64,000 nucleotides of DNA from Claveliimonas acetigenes (GTDB lineage: Bacteria; Bacillota; Clostridia; Lachnospirales; Lachnospiraceae). Below are positions 7,886 to 15,981 of the stretch, piece by piece. The stretch covers positions 1 to 64,000 of the forward strand of contig NZ_JAOQJU010000015.1 in assembly GCF_025567385.1 (NCBI RefSeq), read 5' to 3'. Position 1 is the first letter of the stretch, and the number at the start of each line of letters is the position of its first letter. The notes beneath the pieces were generated by a model. The model was not told the DNA's origin. It saw only the letters and a list, made by a program, of their open reading frames with translations, and did no database searches. The translations under genes and the position numbers were made by a program.

Positions 7886-8851
7886 TTACTTGCGTATTTC
7901 GGTCATCGTCTCTTCGTCAAGTTCCATGGCCGATTGAGAGATAATAACCGGGAATTGTGACAAGGTACTATTCTGTGTATTGTCAATCTGTTTTTGGAAA
8001 CCGGTGGACAGGCTTAGTATTACTGCAATTCCTATAATGCCAATGCTGGAGGCAAAAGAAGTAAGGAATGTCCTTCCCTTTTTCGTTTTTAGGTTATTGA
8101 AGGAAAGCGAGAGGGCAGTCTTCATGGACATATGTGTTTTCTTTATTTTAAAACTGTCCGGCTTGGGCCGCTCCTGATGAGGGTGGGTATCGGATATCAG
8201 ATGTCCATCCTGAAAACGGATGATACGGTCGGCGTATTGTGTTGCAAGATCAGGGTTATGGGTAACCATGATAACCAGACGGTCTTTGGCTACTTCTTTG
8301 ATTAAATCCATGATCTGTATGCTGGTAGCAGTATCCAAAGCGCCGGTTGGCTCATCGCAGAGCAGGATTTCCGGATCATTAGCCAGTGCTCTGGCGATTG
8401 CAACACGCTGCATCTGTCCTCCGGAAAGCTGGTTCGGTTTTTTGTCCAGATGCTTCTCTAGTCCTACCTGCTTTAAGACTTCCAGGGCGCGTTTGTGTTT
8501 CTCCTGTTTGGAAACGCCGCTCAATGTCATACCCAGTTCAACATTTGCCACAATACTCTGATGCATAATCAGGTTATAACTCTGGAAGATAAAGCCAACG
8601 GAATTGTTTCGATAGGCGTCCCAGTCACTTTCTTTAAAATCTTTGGTATGCTTTCCTTTGATGATTAAATCTCCGCCGTCGTATCGGTCAAGTCCGCCTA
8701 TAATGTTGAGGCAGGTGGTTTTGCCCGAACCGCTGGTTCCTAATATTGCAACGAATTCCTTTTCGCGGAAGGCAACGCTAATATCATCAAGTGCAACGGT
8801 ATCCGTATTGCCTGTGTGATATACTTTTCTTATGTTCTTTAGTTCAAGCAT
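7886..8851 (-). CDS. ABC transporter ATPase fused to the first permease helix (split gene, N-terminal part)
   Basis: Residues 1-230 are a LolD/MacB-class ATPase: Walker A GTSGSGKT, Q-loop FQSYNL, signature LSGGQMQRVAIARAL, Walker B LLCDEPTGALD, H-loop VTHNPDLA. Residues about 235-300 contain KTALSLSFNNLKTKKGRTFL and the first permease helix, where the frame ends at TAA. Permease sequence continues in the same frame in the neighbouring part. A good RBS (AGGAGAG) precedes ATG 8851. A TetR gene lies just upstream on the same strand and probably controls it. Confidence 0.85.
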   Translation of the reverse strand: MLELKNIRKVYHTGNTDTVALDDISVAFREKEFVAILGTSGSGKTTCLNIIGGLDRYDGGDLIIKGKHTKDFKESDWDAYRNNSVGFIFQSYNLIMHQSIVANVELGMTLSGVSKQEKHKRALEVLKQVGLEKHLDKKPNQLSGGQMQRVAIARALANDPEILLCDEPTGALDTATSIQIMDLIKEVAKDRLVIMVTHNPDLATQYADRIIRFQDGHLISDTHPHQERPKPDSFKIKKTHMSMKTALSLSFNNLKTKKGRTFLTSFASSIGIIGIAVILSLSTGFQKQIDNTQNSTLSQFPVIISQSAMELDEETMTEIRK

Positions 8852-8880
8852 AATATCTCTCCTTTACATATGATTCATAC

Positions 8881-8909
8881 ATAATAGGATTCGTAAATGA
8901 GAGAATCAA
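8881..8909 (-). promoter_or_regulatory. Probable promoter of the ABC transporter
   Basis: On the minus strand TTGATT (8904-8909) and TATTAT (8881-8886) are 17 bp apart and about 30 bp before the ATPase start. They lie in the gap after tetR, where a TetR operator would be expected. Confidence 0.5.
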
Positions 8910-8929
8910 GTGGTTTCATACTTTTTTTA

Positions 8930-9496
8930 TTATTTCTCTGGTGTTTTAGTGATATCAAGCGGCGGCGTCATAAAAGAAGCAATCATCTGAGCCATCTGTT
9001 CGGGCGTCTCTTTATATCCGCTGTCGCTCCAAAGAATCAATGCAAAGGACAGACCGCCTGCACTAAAGTGTAAATGATAATTTGCAGAAGCGCTTAAATT
9101 TTGTTTTCCTAAAAGATTCGTATAAAAGTTTTTCAGGTTATCAACAAAATTTTGAAAGACCAGTTCAAGCAGGTTCGCTTTTTTTAATGTGGGAATCAAA
9201 TTGCCATGTTCCCGAAAAAAGGTAAAAAAATGCACGGCAAGTTGGTAGAGTGTAATATTGGGATGGGACTTTATCTCTGATATGAAATCATTGGCGATAT
9301 TGTTAAAGTATTGGATTAAAATATCTTCTTTGGAAGAATAAGTCCGATAATAGGTCATGCGTGAAACTCCGGCTTTTTTTGCGATATCTGTGACAGTGAT
9401 GCTTTGGTAATCATTCTGCTCCATAAGAAGGAGCAGGGCAGTGGAAATATAATTCTTTACCAGCGCAGTCTCATGTTCTTCTTTTTTTCTTCCCAT
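8930..9496 (-). CDS. TetR/AcrR-family regulator of the adjacent ABC transporter
   Basis: A 188-residue regulator with an N-terminal helix-turn-helix (SITVTDIAKKAGVSRMTYYR, then TYSSKEDIL) and a helical C-terminal domain of the DhaS/TetR_C type. It lies directly upstream of, and in the same direction as, the ATPase-permease gene with about 80 bp between. It is therefore likely a local repressor of that efflux/export system and of itself; the inducer is unknown. Codon use and RBS (GGAGG about 8 bases upstream) look ordinary. Confidence 0.85.
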   Translation of the reverse strand: MGRKKEEHETALVKNYISTALLLLMEQNDYQSITVTDIAKKAGVSRMTYYRTYSSKEDILIQYFNNIANDFISEIKSHPNITLYQLAVHFFTFFREHGNLIPTLKKANLLELVFQNFVDNLKNFYTNLLGKQNLSASANYHLHFSAGGLSFALILWSDSGYKETPEQMAQMIASFMTPPLDITKTPEK

Positions 9497-9684
9497 ATAT
9501 ACATACCTCCGCTTCTAAGATTTTGTTTATAGATTTTACTTTTTTTTAATGAACAAATGGAAAGGATGTGTCACAAATGCGTTTTTCCGTATTGTTTCGG
9601 AAATACGGATTGTTTATACTAATTATTGTTACAAGTGTAACATGAAAAAGAAAAAATATCCAGACAAAAGAAGGAGGACTACGA

Positions 9685-9750
9685 ATGAATTTATCACATA
9701 TTGCAACAAGGAAAGCGGGCGAGAGCAATCGATGCAAAACACAGAAATAA
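9685..9750 (+). other. 21-codon ORF behind a strong RBS, in front of the flippase gene
   Basis: AAGGAGG at 9671-9677 is ideally placed for ATG 9685, which opens a 21-codon frame ending at TAA 9748-9750. The flippase frame begins inside it in another frame and has no RBS of its own at TTG 9701. Either this is a leader peptide coupled to the flippase, or the flippase N-terminus has suffered a one-base shift: joining the frames near 9735 gives a continuous basic N-terminus. Confidence 0.4.
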
Positions 9751-10726
9751 AAAATGGCTGAAAGTAGGTTTTATTTTACTTTTATTCGGAATCGCAGTAT
9801 TCAGACTTTGGGATTATTTGTGGGAAAGCTTTCGTGAAATTGCAAGGATTTCTGTTTGGGGAAAGATTGGAATGTTCCTGGCATCCACAGGTTATATGTT
9901 GATGGAAGGAATGGCTGTCAGCCGGTTAGCGAAGGTCTTTCATACAAATCTCAAGTGGAGAGAAGGCGTTGGGTGTGCCTATTACTGCAGTTTCGTAAGA
10001 GTTATGACGTTTGGGGGAGGAGCAGGTGCGGCGGAGATTTATTATTTGAGCAAAAAAGGTATGGAACCGGCACATGCTTTTGATACTACTCTGATACAAT
10101 ATCTGTGCCAGAAATTAACGGTTACCATTTTAGGAGCGGGGAGCCTGATTTTTCTTTTTAAAAGTATAGAAGATGTTATCGGGAAGTATAAGTATTATTT
10201 CGTGTACGGAGTGACAATCGCTGTTGTGATTATTGTCGCGATCATGCTGGTTTTATTATCAAGAAGAATCGCAGAGTTGCTGTGCGTGGGATTAGACCGG
10301 ATCGGAGAAAAGAAAGCAGCCTGGAAAAATAAGACTGATCAGTGGAAGGAACAAGTGATGCTTTCACAAAAAGGGGTGAAAGCAATGCTTGGGGAAAAAG
10401 GAATACTGGCAGAAATGTTTGTGTGGAATACGCTGAAGTATTTTTGCTGGTTTTCCGTTCCTTTTCTCATATATGGAGAGAGGAATATGGGATTCTGGTA
10501 TATTTCCGCCGGACTTATGGCAGTTGCAACGGTCATGGCTTCTGTTATTCCGGTGCCGGGCGGTTATGGAGCACTTGAATTTATGCAGCTTCTGTTGTTT
10601 GGATCCGTGCTTGGAAGGGCGAGGGCAGTATCCATGGTGATATTATACCGGGTAGTAACAACGATCTTGCCTGCTTTTATCGGAGGAGGGGTTGCGGCAT
10701 TCTATAAAAGGAGAATCTTACATTGA
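9701..10726 (+). CDS. Lysylphosphatidylglycerol synthase TM-region / UPF0104 flippase-like protein
   Basis: A 341-residue polytopic protein with about 8 hydrophobic helices, matching the membrane part of MprF (LPG_synthase_TM family). Signatures include FGGGAGAAEIYYLSKKGM and VPVPGGYGALEFMQL-type motifs (SVIPVPGGYGALE). The soluble aminoacyl-transferase domain of MprF is absent, so a lipid-translocating role is more likely than lysine transfer. The start is uncertain: TTG 9701 lacks a nearby ribosome site, and a strong one serves ATG 9685 in another frame. The stop overlaps the TTG start of the following glycosyltransferase, implying co-translation. Confidence 0.75.
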   Translation: MQQGKRARAIDAKHRNKKWLKVGFILLLFGIAVFRLWDYLWESFREIARISVWGKIGMFLASTGYMLMEGMAVSRLAKVFHTNLKWREGVGCAYYCSFVRVMTFGGGAGAAEIYYLSKKGMEPAHAFDTTLIQYLCQKLTVTILGAGSLIFLFKSIEDVIGKYKYYFVYGVTIAVVIIVAIMLVLLSRRIAELLCVGLDRIGEKKAAWKNKTDQWKEQVMLSQKGVKAMLGEKGILAEMFVWNTLKYFCWFSVPFLIYGERNMGFWYISAGLMAVATVMASVIPVPGGYGALEFMQLLLFGSVLGRARAVSMVILYRVVTTILPAFIGGGVAAFYKRRILH

Positions 10727-11532
10727 ATATATTGTTTACAGTAAATAGGGAATATATGGAACATGTCATAGATTGTATCCGGTCGATTATACGTTTTCCT
10801 TCAAATGACGGATATAATGTTTATATTTTACATTCTGATTTTCAGGCTCAGGATCAGATATATTTTATGACACAAATAGGAGATAAGAATACGATGGTGC
10901 ATTTTCAGTTTGTTGATTCTTCGTTGTTTGCGTCTTTCCCGGAAAGCGACAGGTATCCGAGACTTATTTATTACCGTATATTTGCAGCGTCTTTACTGCC
11001 GCCGGATGTAGATAAAGTCCTATATCTGGATGGAGATACGATTGTAATTAATCCGCTTGAGGAGTTGTACAAGCGGGATTTTGAAGGAAATTATTTTCTG
11101 GCATGTACACATGTAAAAAAATTTCTCAACAAAATTAACCAGTACAGGCTCGGCATGGAGGAGGAAAGTACGTATATCAACAGTGGAGTTATGCTGATGA
11201 ATTTAAGCGAATTACGAGAGAAACAAAATATAAAAGAAGTGATGTCATTCGTTGAGAAAAAAAGACGGTATCTTACCTTACCGGATCAGGATATTATAAC
11301 CGCTTTATATGGAAATAAAACAGGGATTTTGGATACGATGAAATATAATTTGAGCGACAGGATGCTATCTTTTTATAATGCGGATCCGAGCCATAAAAAG
11401 ATAGATTTAGAATGGGTAAGAGAAAACACGGTAGTGATTCATTATTATGGAAAACAAAAGCCCTGGAAAAAGAATTATTTGGGCATATTGGATGTTTTTT
11501 ATCGTGAAATGAAAGACTGCAGATATATTTGA
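10723..11532 (+). CDS. Glycosyltransferase family 8
   Basis: A 269-residue GT8 enzyme (general stress protein A/LgtC type) using a nucleotide sugar. The DxD metal motif is LYLDGDTIVI (about 102-111), the conserved acceptor-side block is TYINSGVMLMNL, then DQDIITALYGNK, and the C-terminal HYYGKQKPWKK motif (HxxGxxKPW) is present. The start is TTG 10723, about 9 bases after AGGAG and overlapping the stop of the flippase gene. Pairing with an LPG-synthase-type membrane protein suggests glycolipid synthesis and translocation, but this is inference. Confidence 0.88.
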   Translation: MNILFTVNREYMEHVIDCIRSIIRFPSNDGYNVYILHSDFQAQDQIYFMTQIGDKNTMVHFQFVDSSLFASFPESDRYPRLIYYRIFAASLLPPDVDKVLYLDGDTIVINPLEELYKRDFEGNYFLACTHVKKFLNKINQYRLGMEEESTYINSGVMLMNLSELREKQNIKEVMSFVEKKRRYLTLPDQDIITALYGNKTGILDTMKYNLSDRMLSFYNADPSHKKIDLEWVRENTVVIHYYGKQKPWKKNYLGILDVFYREMKDCRYI

Positions 11533-11546
11533 GGAGAAGAGTTATT

Positions 11547-12497
11547 ATGTCAAAAAAAAAGAAGGCTGTGTCTCGACGGCCAATTGTAATTGGAATACCG
11601 AGGGCGATGCTGTACCACCGTTATTCTGTGTTGTGGGATTCTTTTTTCTCCGGGCTGGGCATTGGAACGGTTGTCAGCGAACCGACAACAAAAGGAATTT
11701 TGGAAGAGGGCACATCTTATGCGATTGATGAGGCCTGCCTGGCTACTAAAATATTTCTGGGGCATGTGAAATCGTTGATCGGGAAATGTGATTATATATT
11801 AATACCGCGCATTTCTAATTTTGGTTTACAGCGCAGTATGTGTACAAAATTCGAGGCGCTTTATGATATGACTGTCAATACCTTTCGCAGCACAGGACAA
11901 AAATTCCTTTCTTATAATGTGGATGTAAAGCATAGACAAGACGAAGAAAAAGCATTTCTGGAAATGGGAATTCATTTGGGATTCCATAGAAAGGAAGTGC
12001 AGAAGGCATATAAAAGAGCAAAAAAAGCGGAGTTGGAGGATGTCAAACAGAAAGTAAAAGAACAGGAAAGATTGTATCAATTACCGAAAACCAAAATTCT
12101 GCTGGCGGGACACAGTTATATCATTGAAGATGCATATATCGGAAGGCCGATTCAGAGAATGCTGGAAAGGATGGATGCAGTACCGATACGGGCAGATCTT
12201 ACGGAACGGAAATCAGCGCTGGAACGAAGCCTGAAACTATCGCCTACATTAAAATGGGAAATTAACCGGGAGATTGCAGGAGGTATTTATAAAAAACGAA
12301 ACAATGTAGACGGAATTATCCTTCTCAGTGCATTCCCCTGTGGCCCGGATTCCATGGTAAATGAGATGATAGTGCGGAGAAATAATGGAATCCCGCTTTT
12401 GAATCTGATCATGGACGGGCAGGACGGAGACGCTGGTGTAGAAACAAGGATTGAAAGTTTTATTGATATTATCGGATTTAAGAAGGGAAAATTATAA
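11547..12497 (+). CDS. Acyl-CoA dehydratase activase-related protein (DUF2229 family)
   Basis: A 316-residue protein of the DUF2229 family that accompanies 2-hydroxyacyl-CoA dehydratase activases (IGIPRAMLYHRYSVLWDSFF, DEACLATKIFLGH, CDYILIPRI, SAFPCGPDSMV, MDGQDGDAGVETRIESF). Conserved cysteines suggest Fe-S involvement. ATG 11547 is chosen because GAGGAG lies about 10 bases upstream; a TTG at 11529 would overlap that site. The stop overlaps the start of a second, deleted paralog (TAATG), and an activase follows. The substrate is unknown. Confidence 0.8.
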   Translation: MSKKKKAVSRRPIVIGIPRAMLYHRYSVLWDSFFSGLGIGTVVSEPTTKGILEEGTSYAIDEACLATKIFLGHVKSLIGKCDYILIPRISNFGLQRSMCTKFEALYDMTVNTFRSTGQKFLSYNVDVKHRQDEEKAFLEMGIHLGFHRKEVQKAYKRAKKAELEDVKQKVKEQERLYQLPKTKILLAGHSYIIEDAYIGRPIQRMLERMDAVPIRADLTERKSALERSLKLSPTLKWEINREIAGGIYKKRNNVDGIILLSAFPCGPDSMVNEMIVRRNNGIPLLNLIMDGQDGDAGVETRIESFIDIIGFKKGKL

Positions 12498-12793
12498 TGG
12501 AGCAGACGAAAAAAGTATCATTTCCTATGATTGCGAGGTATAACTGTGCGATTCGTTATATTATAGAAAATGGCCTTGATGTAAATTATGTGATGCAGCC
12601 GCAGATGACCAGAAGGACAATGGAGCTGTACACCCGAAATTGATATTATGCCGGTGCTGCAGAATATAGGAAAAGATTATAAAATACCCATCTTATACCT
12701 GACATATGATTCTCAGACGAGCGATACAGGCTTGATGACAAGAATCGAAGCTTTTTACGATATGATACAGATGAGAAAGAAGGTAATCCGATG
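12497..12793 (+). pseudogene. Second DUF2229 paralog with a large internal deletion
   Basis: The N-terminus is typical of the second DUF2229-type subunit (KKVSFPMIARYNCAI, IENGLDVNYV) and stops after 48 codons. The following bases, in another frame, encode a typical C-terminus (IGKDYKIPILYLTYDSQTSD, TRIEAFYDMI). Roughly 300 central codons are missing, so it is a deletion remnant. Its end overlaps the ATG of the activase gene, preserving the original operon edge. Confidence 0.7.
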
Positions 12794-13741
12794 AGGGAAG
12801 CATATCTTGGGATTGATGTGGGATCAATTTCTACAAAAGGAGTTATTATTAATAAAGACAAAGAGATATTGGCAAGCGAGTATATCTGGACGGAGGGAGA
12901 TCCGATTGGCGCGGTTAAAAGGCTGGTTGCTTTGCTGGAAAAACAGTTTGATAAAGAACATAATAAGATTGTTGCTACGGGAACGACGGGAAGCGCCAGG
13001 CGGCTGGTGGGGACCATTACCGGGGCAACTATGGTTAAAAATGAGATTACGGCGCATGCTGTTGGGACTACTGCTTTTTATCCGGAAGTTCGGACAATTC
13101 TGGAAATTGGCGGGCAGGATTCTAAAATTATATTAGTGGAAAATGGCGTGGCGGTAGATTATGCGATGAATACGTTATGTGCTGCAGGAACAGGGGCATT
13201 TCTCTCCAGTCAATCAAAGCGCCTGGGAATTGAAGTGGAAGAAATGGGAGACATTGCCCTCCGGTCAAAGCATCCGACGCCGATTGCCGCCAGATGTACA
13301 GTATTTGCGGAGTCAGATTTGGTTCATAAAATTCAGATGGGGCATACGAAGGAAGATATTATTGCAGGGCTCTGTAATGCGGTTGTTTCAAATTATCTGA
13401 ATAATGTGGGAAAAGGGAAGAAAATTGTTCCGCCGATTGTATTTCAGGGCGGTGTCAGTAAGAATATTGGTGTAGTGGAAGCTTTTAGAAAGATGTTGGG
13501 ATATGAGATTCAAGTGGATGAAAATGGACATCTGATGGGAGCGTTGGGGGCGGCTATACTGGCGGAAAAAAGTGAAAAGAGAAAAGAATTTGATTTTTCG
13601 ATGGAGGGCACACAGTTCCAGACACGGGAAATCTGTTGCGGGCGCTGTGCCAACAACTGTGAAATTATGTGCGTGTACCGGGATAATGTGTTAATAGACA
13701 GTTGGGGGAACCGCTGTGAAAAAGGAGAAATCATTCATTAA
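12791..13741 (+). CDS. Acyl-CoA dehydratase activase (BadF/HgdC family)
   Basis: An ASKHA-fold ATPase with a [4Fe-4S] cluster that injects a high-energy electron into 2-hydroxyacyl-CoA dehydratases. Seen: N-terminal phosphate loop LGIDVGSISTKGV, TGTTGSARRLVG, EIGGQDSK, cluster cysteines in NTLCAAGTGAFL and ARCTVFAESD, FQGGVSKN, and GALGAAILA. A C-terminal cysteine-rich tail (CCGRCANNCEIMCVY) adds a possible second cluster. Length (316) is larger than HgdC because of this tail. It follows a DUF2229 gene and a deleted one. No dehydratase subunit gene lies in the window. Confidence 0.88.
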   Translation: MREAYLGIDVGSISTKGVIINKDKEILASEYIWTEGDPIGAVKRLVALLEKQFDKEHNKIVATGTTGSARRLVGTITGATMVKNEITAHAVGTTAFYPEVRTILEIGGQDSKIILVENGVAVDYAMNTLCAAGTGAFLSSQSKRLGIEVEEMGDIALRSKHPTPIAARCTVFAESDLVHKIQMGHTKEDIIAGLCNAVVSNYLNNVGKGKKIVPPIVFQGGVSKNIGVVEAFRKMLGYEIQVDENGHLMGALGAAILAEKSEKRKEFDFSMEGTQFQTREICCGRCANNCEIMCVYRDNVLIDSWGNRCEKGEIIH

Positions 13742-13769
13742 TTTGAGAAGGACGGTGTGGGAAGGAAAA

Positions 13770-14639
13770 ATGATGTGGTTATTTTATGCGGTGGGTTCAT
13801 CCTTTTTTGCAGGGATAACAGCAATTCTTGCGAAATGTGGAATAAAAAAGACAGATTCTAATGTGGCGACGGCGATACGAACGGTTATTGTACTGTTGTT
13901 TTCGTGGCTGATGGTGATGGTTACGGGAACGGCGGGAGAAATCAGGCAAATTGACAGCAGAACGCTCTTGTTTCTTGTGCTGTCGGGACTGGCGACAGGG
14001 GCATCGTGGCTGTGTTATTTTCATGCGCTGCAAAAAGGGGATATTAACAAAGTGGTGCCAATTGATAAATCCAGTACGGTACTGACGATTCTGCTGGCGC
14101 TTATCTTTCTTCAGGAAGGACTTTCTGGAATAAAAATTGTATCAGTTGTATTGATTGGCATTGGCACACTGCTTATGATTGATAAGAAGGATACGAAAGC
14201 AGACGTACAGAAACAAAGCGGCGGCTGGCTGGTTTATGCGGTCCTATCTGCGGTATTTGCAAGCCTGACTGCTATTTTAGGTAAGATTGGAATTACAGGA
14301 ATTGACTCGAATCTCGGGACGGCAATTCGGACAACTGTTGTGCTGGTTATGGCATGGCTGATGGTATTTTTTACAGGAAAGCAGGGAGAAATTAAGAAGA
14401 TAGAGAAAAAAGAACTGGCCTTTATCTGTCTGTCCGGTCTGGCAACGGGGGCATCGTGGCTGTGCTATTACCGGGCGCTGCAGGATGGTCCGGCGAGTGT
14501 GGTCGTTCCCATTGATAAATTGAGTATGCTGGTTACGATAGCTTTTTCCTGGATTGTATTTCATGAGAAATTGACAAAAAAGGCAGCGGTGGGAGTTGTG
14601 TTGATTACGGTAGGAACTGTCCTGCTGGCAGTCGTTTAA
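13770..14639 (+). CDS. EamA/DMT-family transporter with internal duplication
   Basis: About 289 residues with 10 predicted helices in two homologous EamA halves. The halves repeat nearly the same segments: AILAKCGIKKTDSNVATAIR against AILGKIGITGIDSNLGTAIR, and LSGLATGASWLCYFHALQKG against LSGLATGASWLCYYRALQDG. Each half ends in a PIDK motif. The family exports or imports small metabolites; substrate unknown. ATG 13770 follows GGAAGGAA; the longer frame from 13716 overlaps the activase and is unlikely. Strand and spacing suggest readthrough from the activase gene. Confidence 0.82.
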   Translation: MMWLFYAVGSSFFAGITAILAKCGIKKTDSNVATAIRTVIVLLFSWLMVMVTGTAGEIRQIDSRTLLFLVLSGLATGASWLCYFHALQKGDINKVVPIDKSSTVLTILLALIFLQEGLSGIKIVSVVLIGIGTLLMIDKKDTKADVQKQSGGWLVYAVLSAVFASLTAILGKIGITGIDSNLGTAIRTTVVLVMAWLMVFFTGKQGEIKKIEKKELAFICLSGLATGASWLCYYRALQDGPASVVVPIDKLSMLVTIAFSWIVFHEKLTKKAAVGVVLITVGTVLLAVV

Positions 14640-14693
14640 ACCGTCCGGCTCTGGGCAGAATAAGCACAATTTTGAATAAACACCATATAACAC

Positions 14694-14722
14694 TTGACAA
14701 CAGTTATAAACTGTTATACACT
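14694..14722 (+). promoter_or_regulatory. Promoter with overlapping palindromic operator (YtrA-type autoregulation)
   Basis: TTGACA (14694-14699) and TACACT (14717-14722) are 17 bp apart. The spacer holds a perfect 7-3-7 palindrome, AACAGTTATAAACTGTT (14699-14715), placed so that a bound dimer would block RNA polymerase. It precedes the GntR-ABC operon. Confidence 0.65.
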
Positions 14723-14753
14723 GTTTGCAAAGGGAAAGGAGAATGTGCCGGAT

Positions 14754-15125
14754 ATGAAAATTATAATCAACACATCTTTGATGATTCCTATCTATGAGCA
14801 GATTGCAGACCAGATTAAACGGCTCATTCGTAATGGGGAACTGAAGGAAAATGATAGTCTTCCGTCGGTACGTGCTCTGTCTAAAGAGCTGAAGATAAGC
14901 GCCCTGACTGTGAAGAAGGCATATGACAGTCTGGAAAGCGAAGGCTTTACGGTGACGGTTCATGGAAAAGGAACCTATGTGACCGCAGCAAATATGGAAC
15001 TTCTCCTGGAAGAACAGAAAAAGGAGCTGGAGGCAGAGCTGGAGCAGGCGGTTCAAAAGGGCAGAAGCTGCGGGATCAGCGATGAAGAGATAAGAAGTTT
15101 GCTCGAACTGATTTTGGAGGGATGA
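14754..15125 (+). CDS. GntR-family (YtrA subfamily) repressor
   Basis: A 123-residue regulator: winged helix-turn-helix at residues 1-72 (PIYEQIADQIKRLI, LPSVRALSKELKISALTVKK, GKGTYV) followed by a short helical tail, as in YtrA regulators of ABC operons. ATG 14754 is preferred; GTG 14745 is too close to the GGAG at 14738. It sits at the head of a three-gene operon with an ATPase 4 bp downstream and its permease, and an operator-like palindrome lies in its own promoter. Response to cell-wall-active compounds is typical of the family but not shown here. Confidence 0.88.
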   Translation: MKIIINTSLMIPIYEQIADQIKRLIRNGELKENDSLPSVRALSKELKISALTVKKAYDSLESEGFTVTVHGKGTYVTAANMELLLEEQKKELEAELEQAVQKGRSCGISDEEIRSLLELILEG

Positions 15126-15129
15126 GAAT

Positions 15130-15981
15130 ATGTTAAAGATAGAACATTTAAAAAAGAATTATGATACATTTTCTCTGGATTGTTCTTTGGAACTCCGGCC
15201 GGGGTATGTGACTGGTTTGATTGGGCAGAACGGGGCAGGAAAGAGCACCACGTTCAAGGCGGTGTTGGGACTGATTGCGATAGATGGTGGCACGATTACC
15301 ATATTGGGAAAAGACATCAGGGAATTTACTGCGAAGGACAGGGAAAAGCTGGGGGTTGTGTTATCCGATTCGGGGTTCAGCGGATACCTGCGGATAAAAG
15401 ATTTGATTCCCATCCTGGAAAATCTGTATGAAAAGTTTGACAAAACATTTTTCGTGGAGCAGGCAGAGCGGTTCCGGCTTCCGCCTGATAAACAGATAAA
15501 GGATTTCTCGACGGGCATGAAAGCCAAGCTTAAATTGTTGGCGGCTATTTCCCACGATGCAAAATTATTGATTTTGGATGAGCCGACAGCGGGGCTGGAT
15601 GTAATTGCGAGAGATGAGCTGCTGGAGTTGCTGAGGGAATTTATGGAACAGGATGAAGAGCGTTCGGTTTTGATTAGCTCCCACATTTCCGGTGATCTGG
15701 AATCTTTATGCGACGACCTCTATATGATACAAGATGGGAAAATTGTTTTGCACGAGGATACCGATGTTCTGCTAAGTGAGTATGCACTGCTGAAGGTGGA
15801 TGAAGAACAGTATGAGAAATTGGATAAACAGTACATCCTTCGTGTGAAAAAAGAAACATACGGGTATAGCTGCCTGACAAATCAGAAGCAGTTTTATATA
15901 GAAAATTTCCCGAAGATTGCGATTGAAAAAGGAACGGTTGACGAAGTAATCAGCTTGATGGTAAGGGGGAATGAAGAGTGA
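15130..15981 (+). CDS. ABC transporter ATP-binding protein (YtrB/BcrA type)
   Basis: A 283-residue ATPase: Walker A GQNGAGKST, Q-loop region VLSDSGFSGY, signature FSTGMKAKLKL (variant of LSGGQ), Walker B LLILDEPTAGLD, H-loop ISSHISGDLE. The C-terminal about 70 residues are the usual regulatory extension. It lies 4 bp after the GntR regulator and overlaps the permease gene by 4 bp, so the complex is made from one transcript. Likely function: export or lipid-related stress resistance, as for Ytr/Bcr systems. Confidence 0.92.
   Translation: MLKIEHLKKNYDTFSLDCSLELRPGYVTGLIGQNGAGKSTTFKAVLGLIAIDGGTITILGKDIREFTAKDREKLGVVLSDSGFSGYLRIKDLIPILENLYEKFDKTFFVEQAERFRLPPDKQIKDFSTGMKAKLKLLAAISHDAKLLILDEPTAGLDVIARDELLELLREFMEQDEERSVLISSHISGDLESLCDDLYMIQDGKIVLHEDTDVLLSEYALLKVDEEQYEKLDKQYILRVKKETYGYSCLTNQKQFYIENFPKIAIEKGTVDEVISLMVRGNEE

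Noticed and set aside
14277..15056. Open frame (259 codons) on the minus strand across the EamA and GntR genes
   Set aside because: Low-complexity His/Gln/Cys-rich product spanning two well-supported genes and a promoter; a shadow frame.
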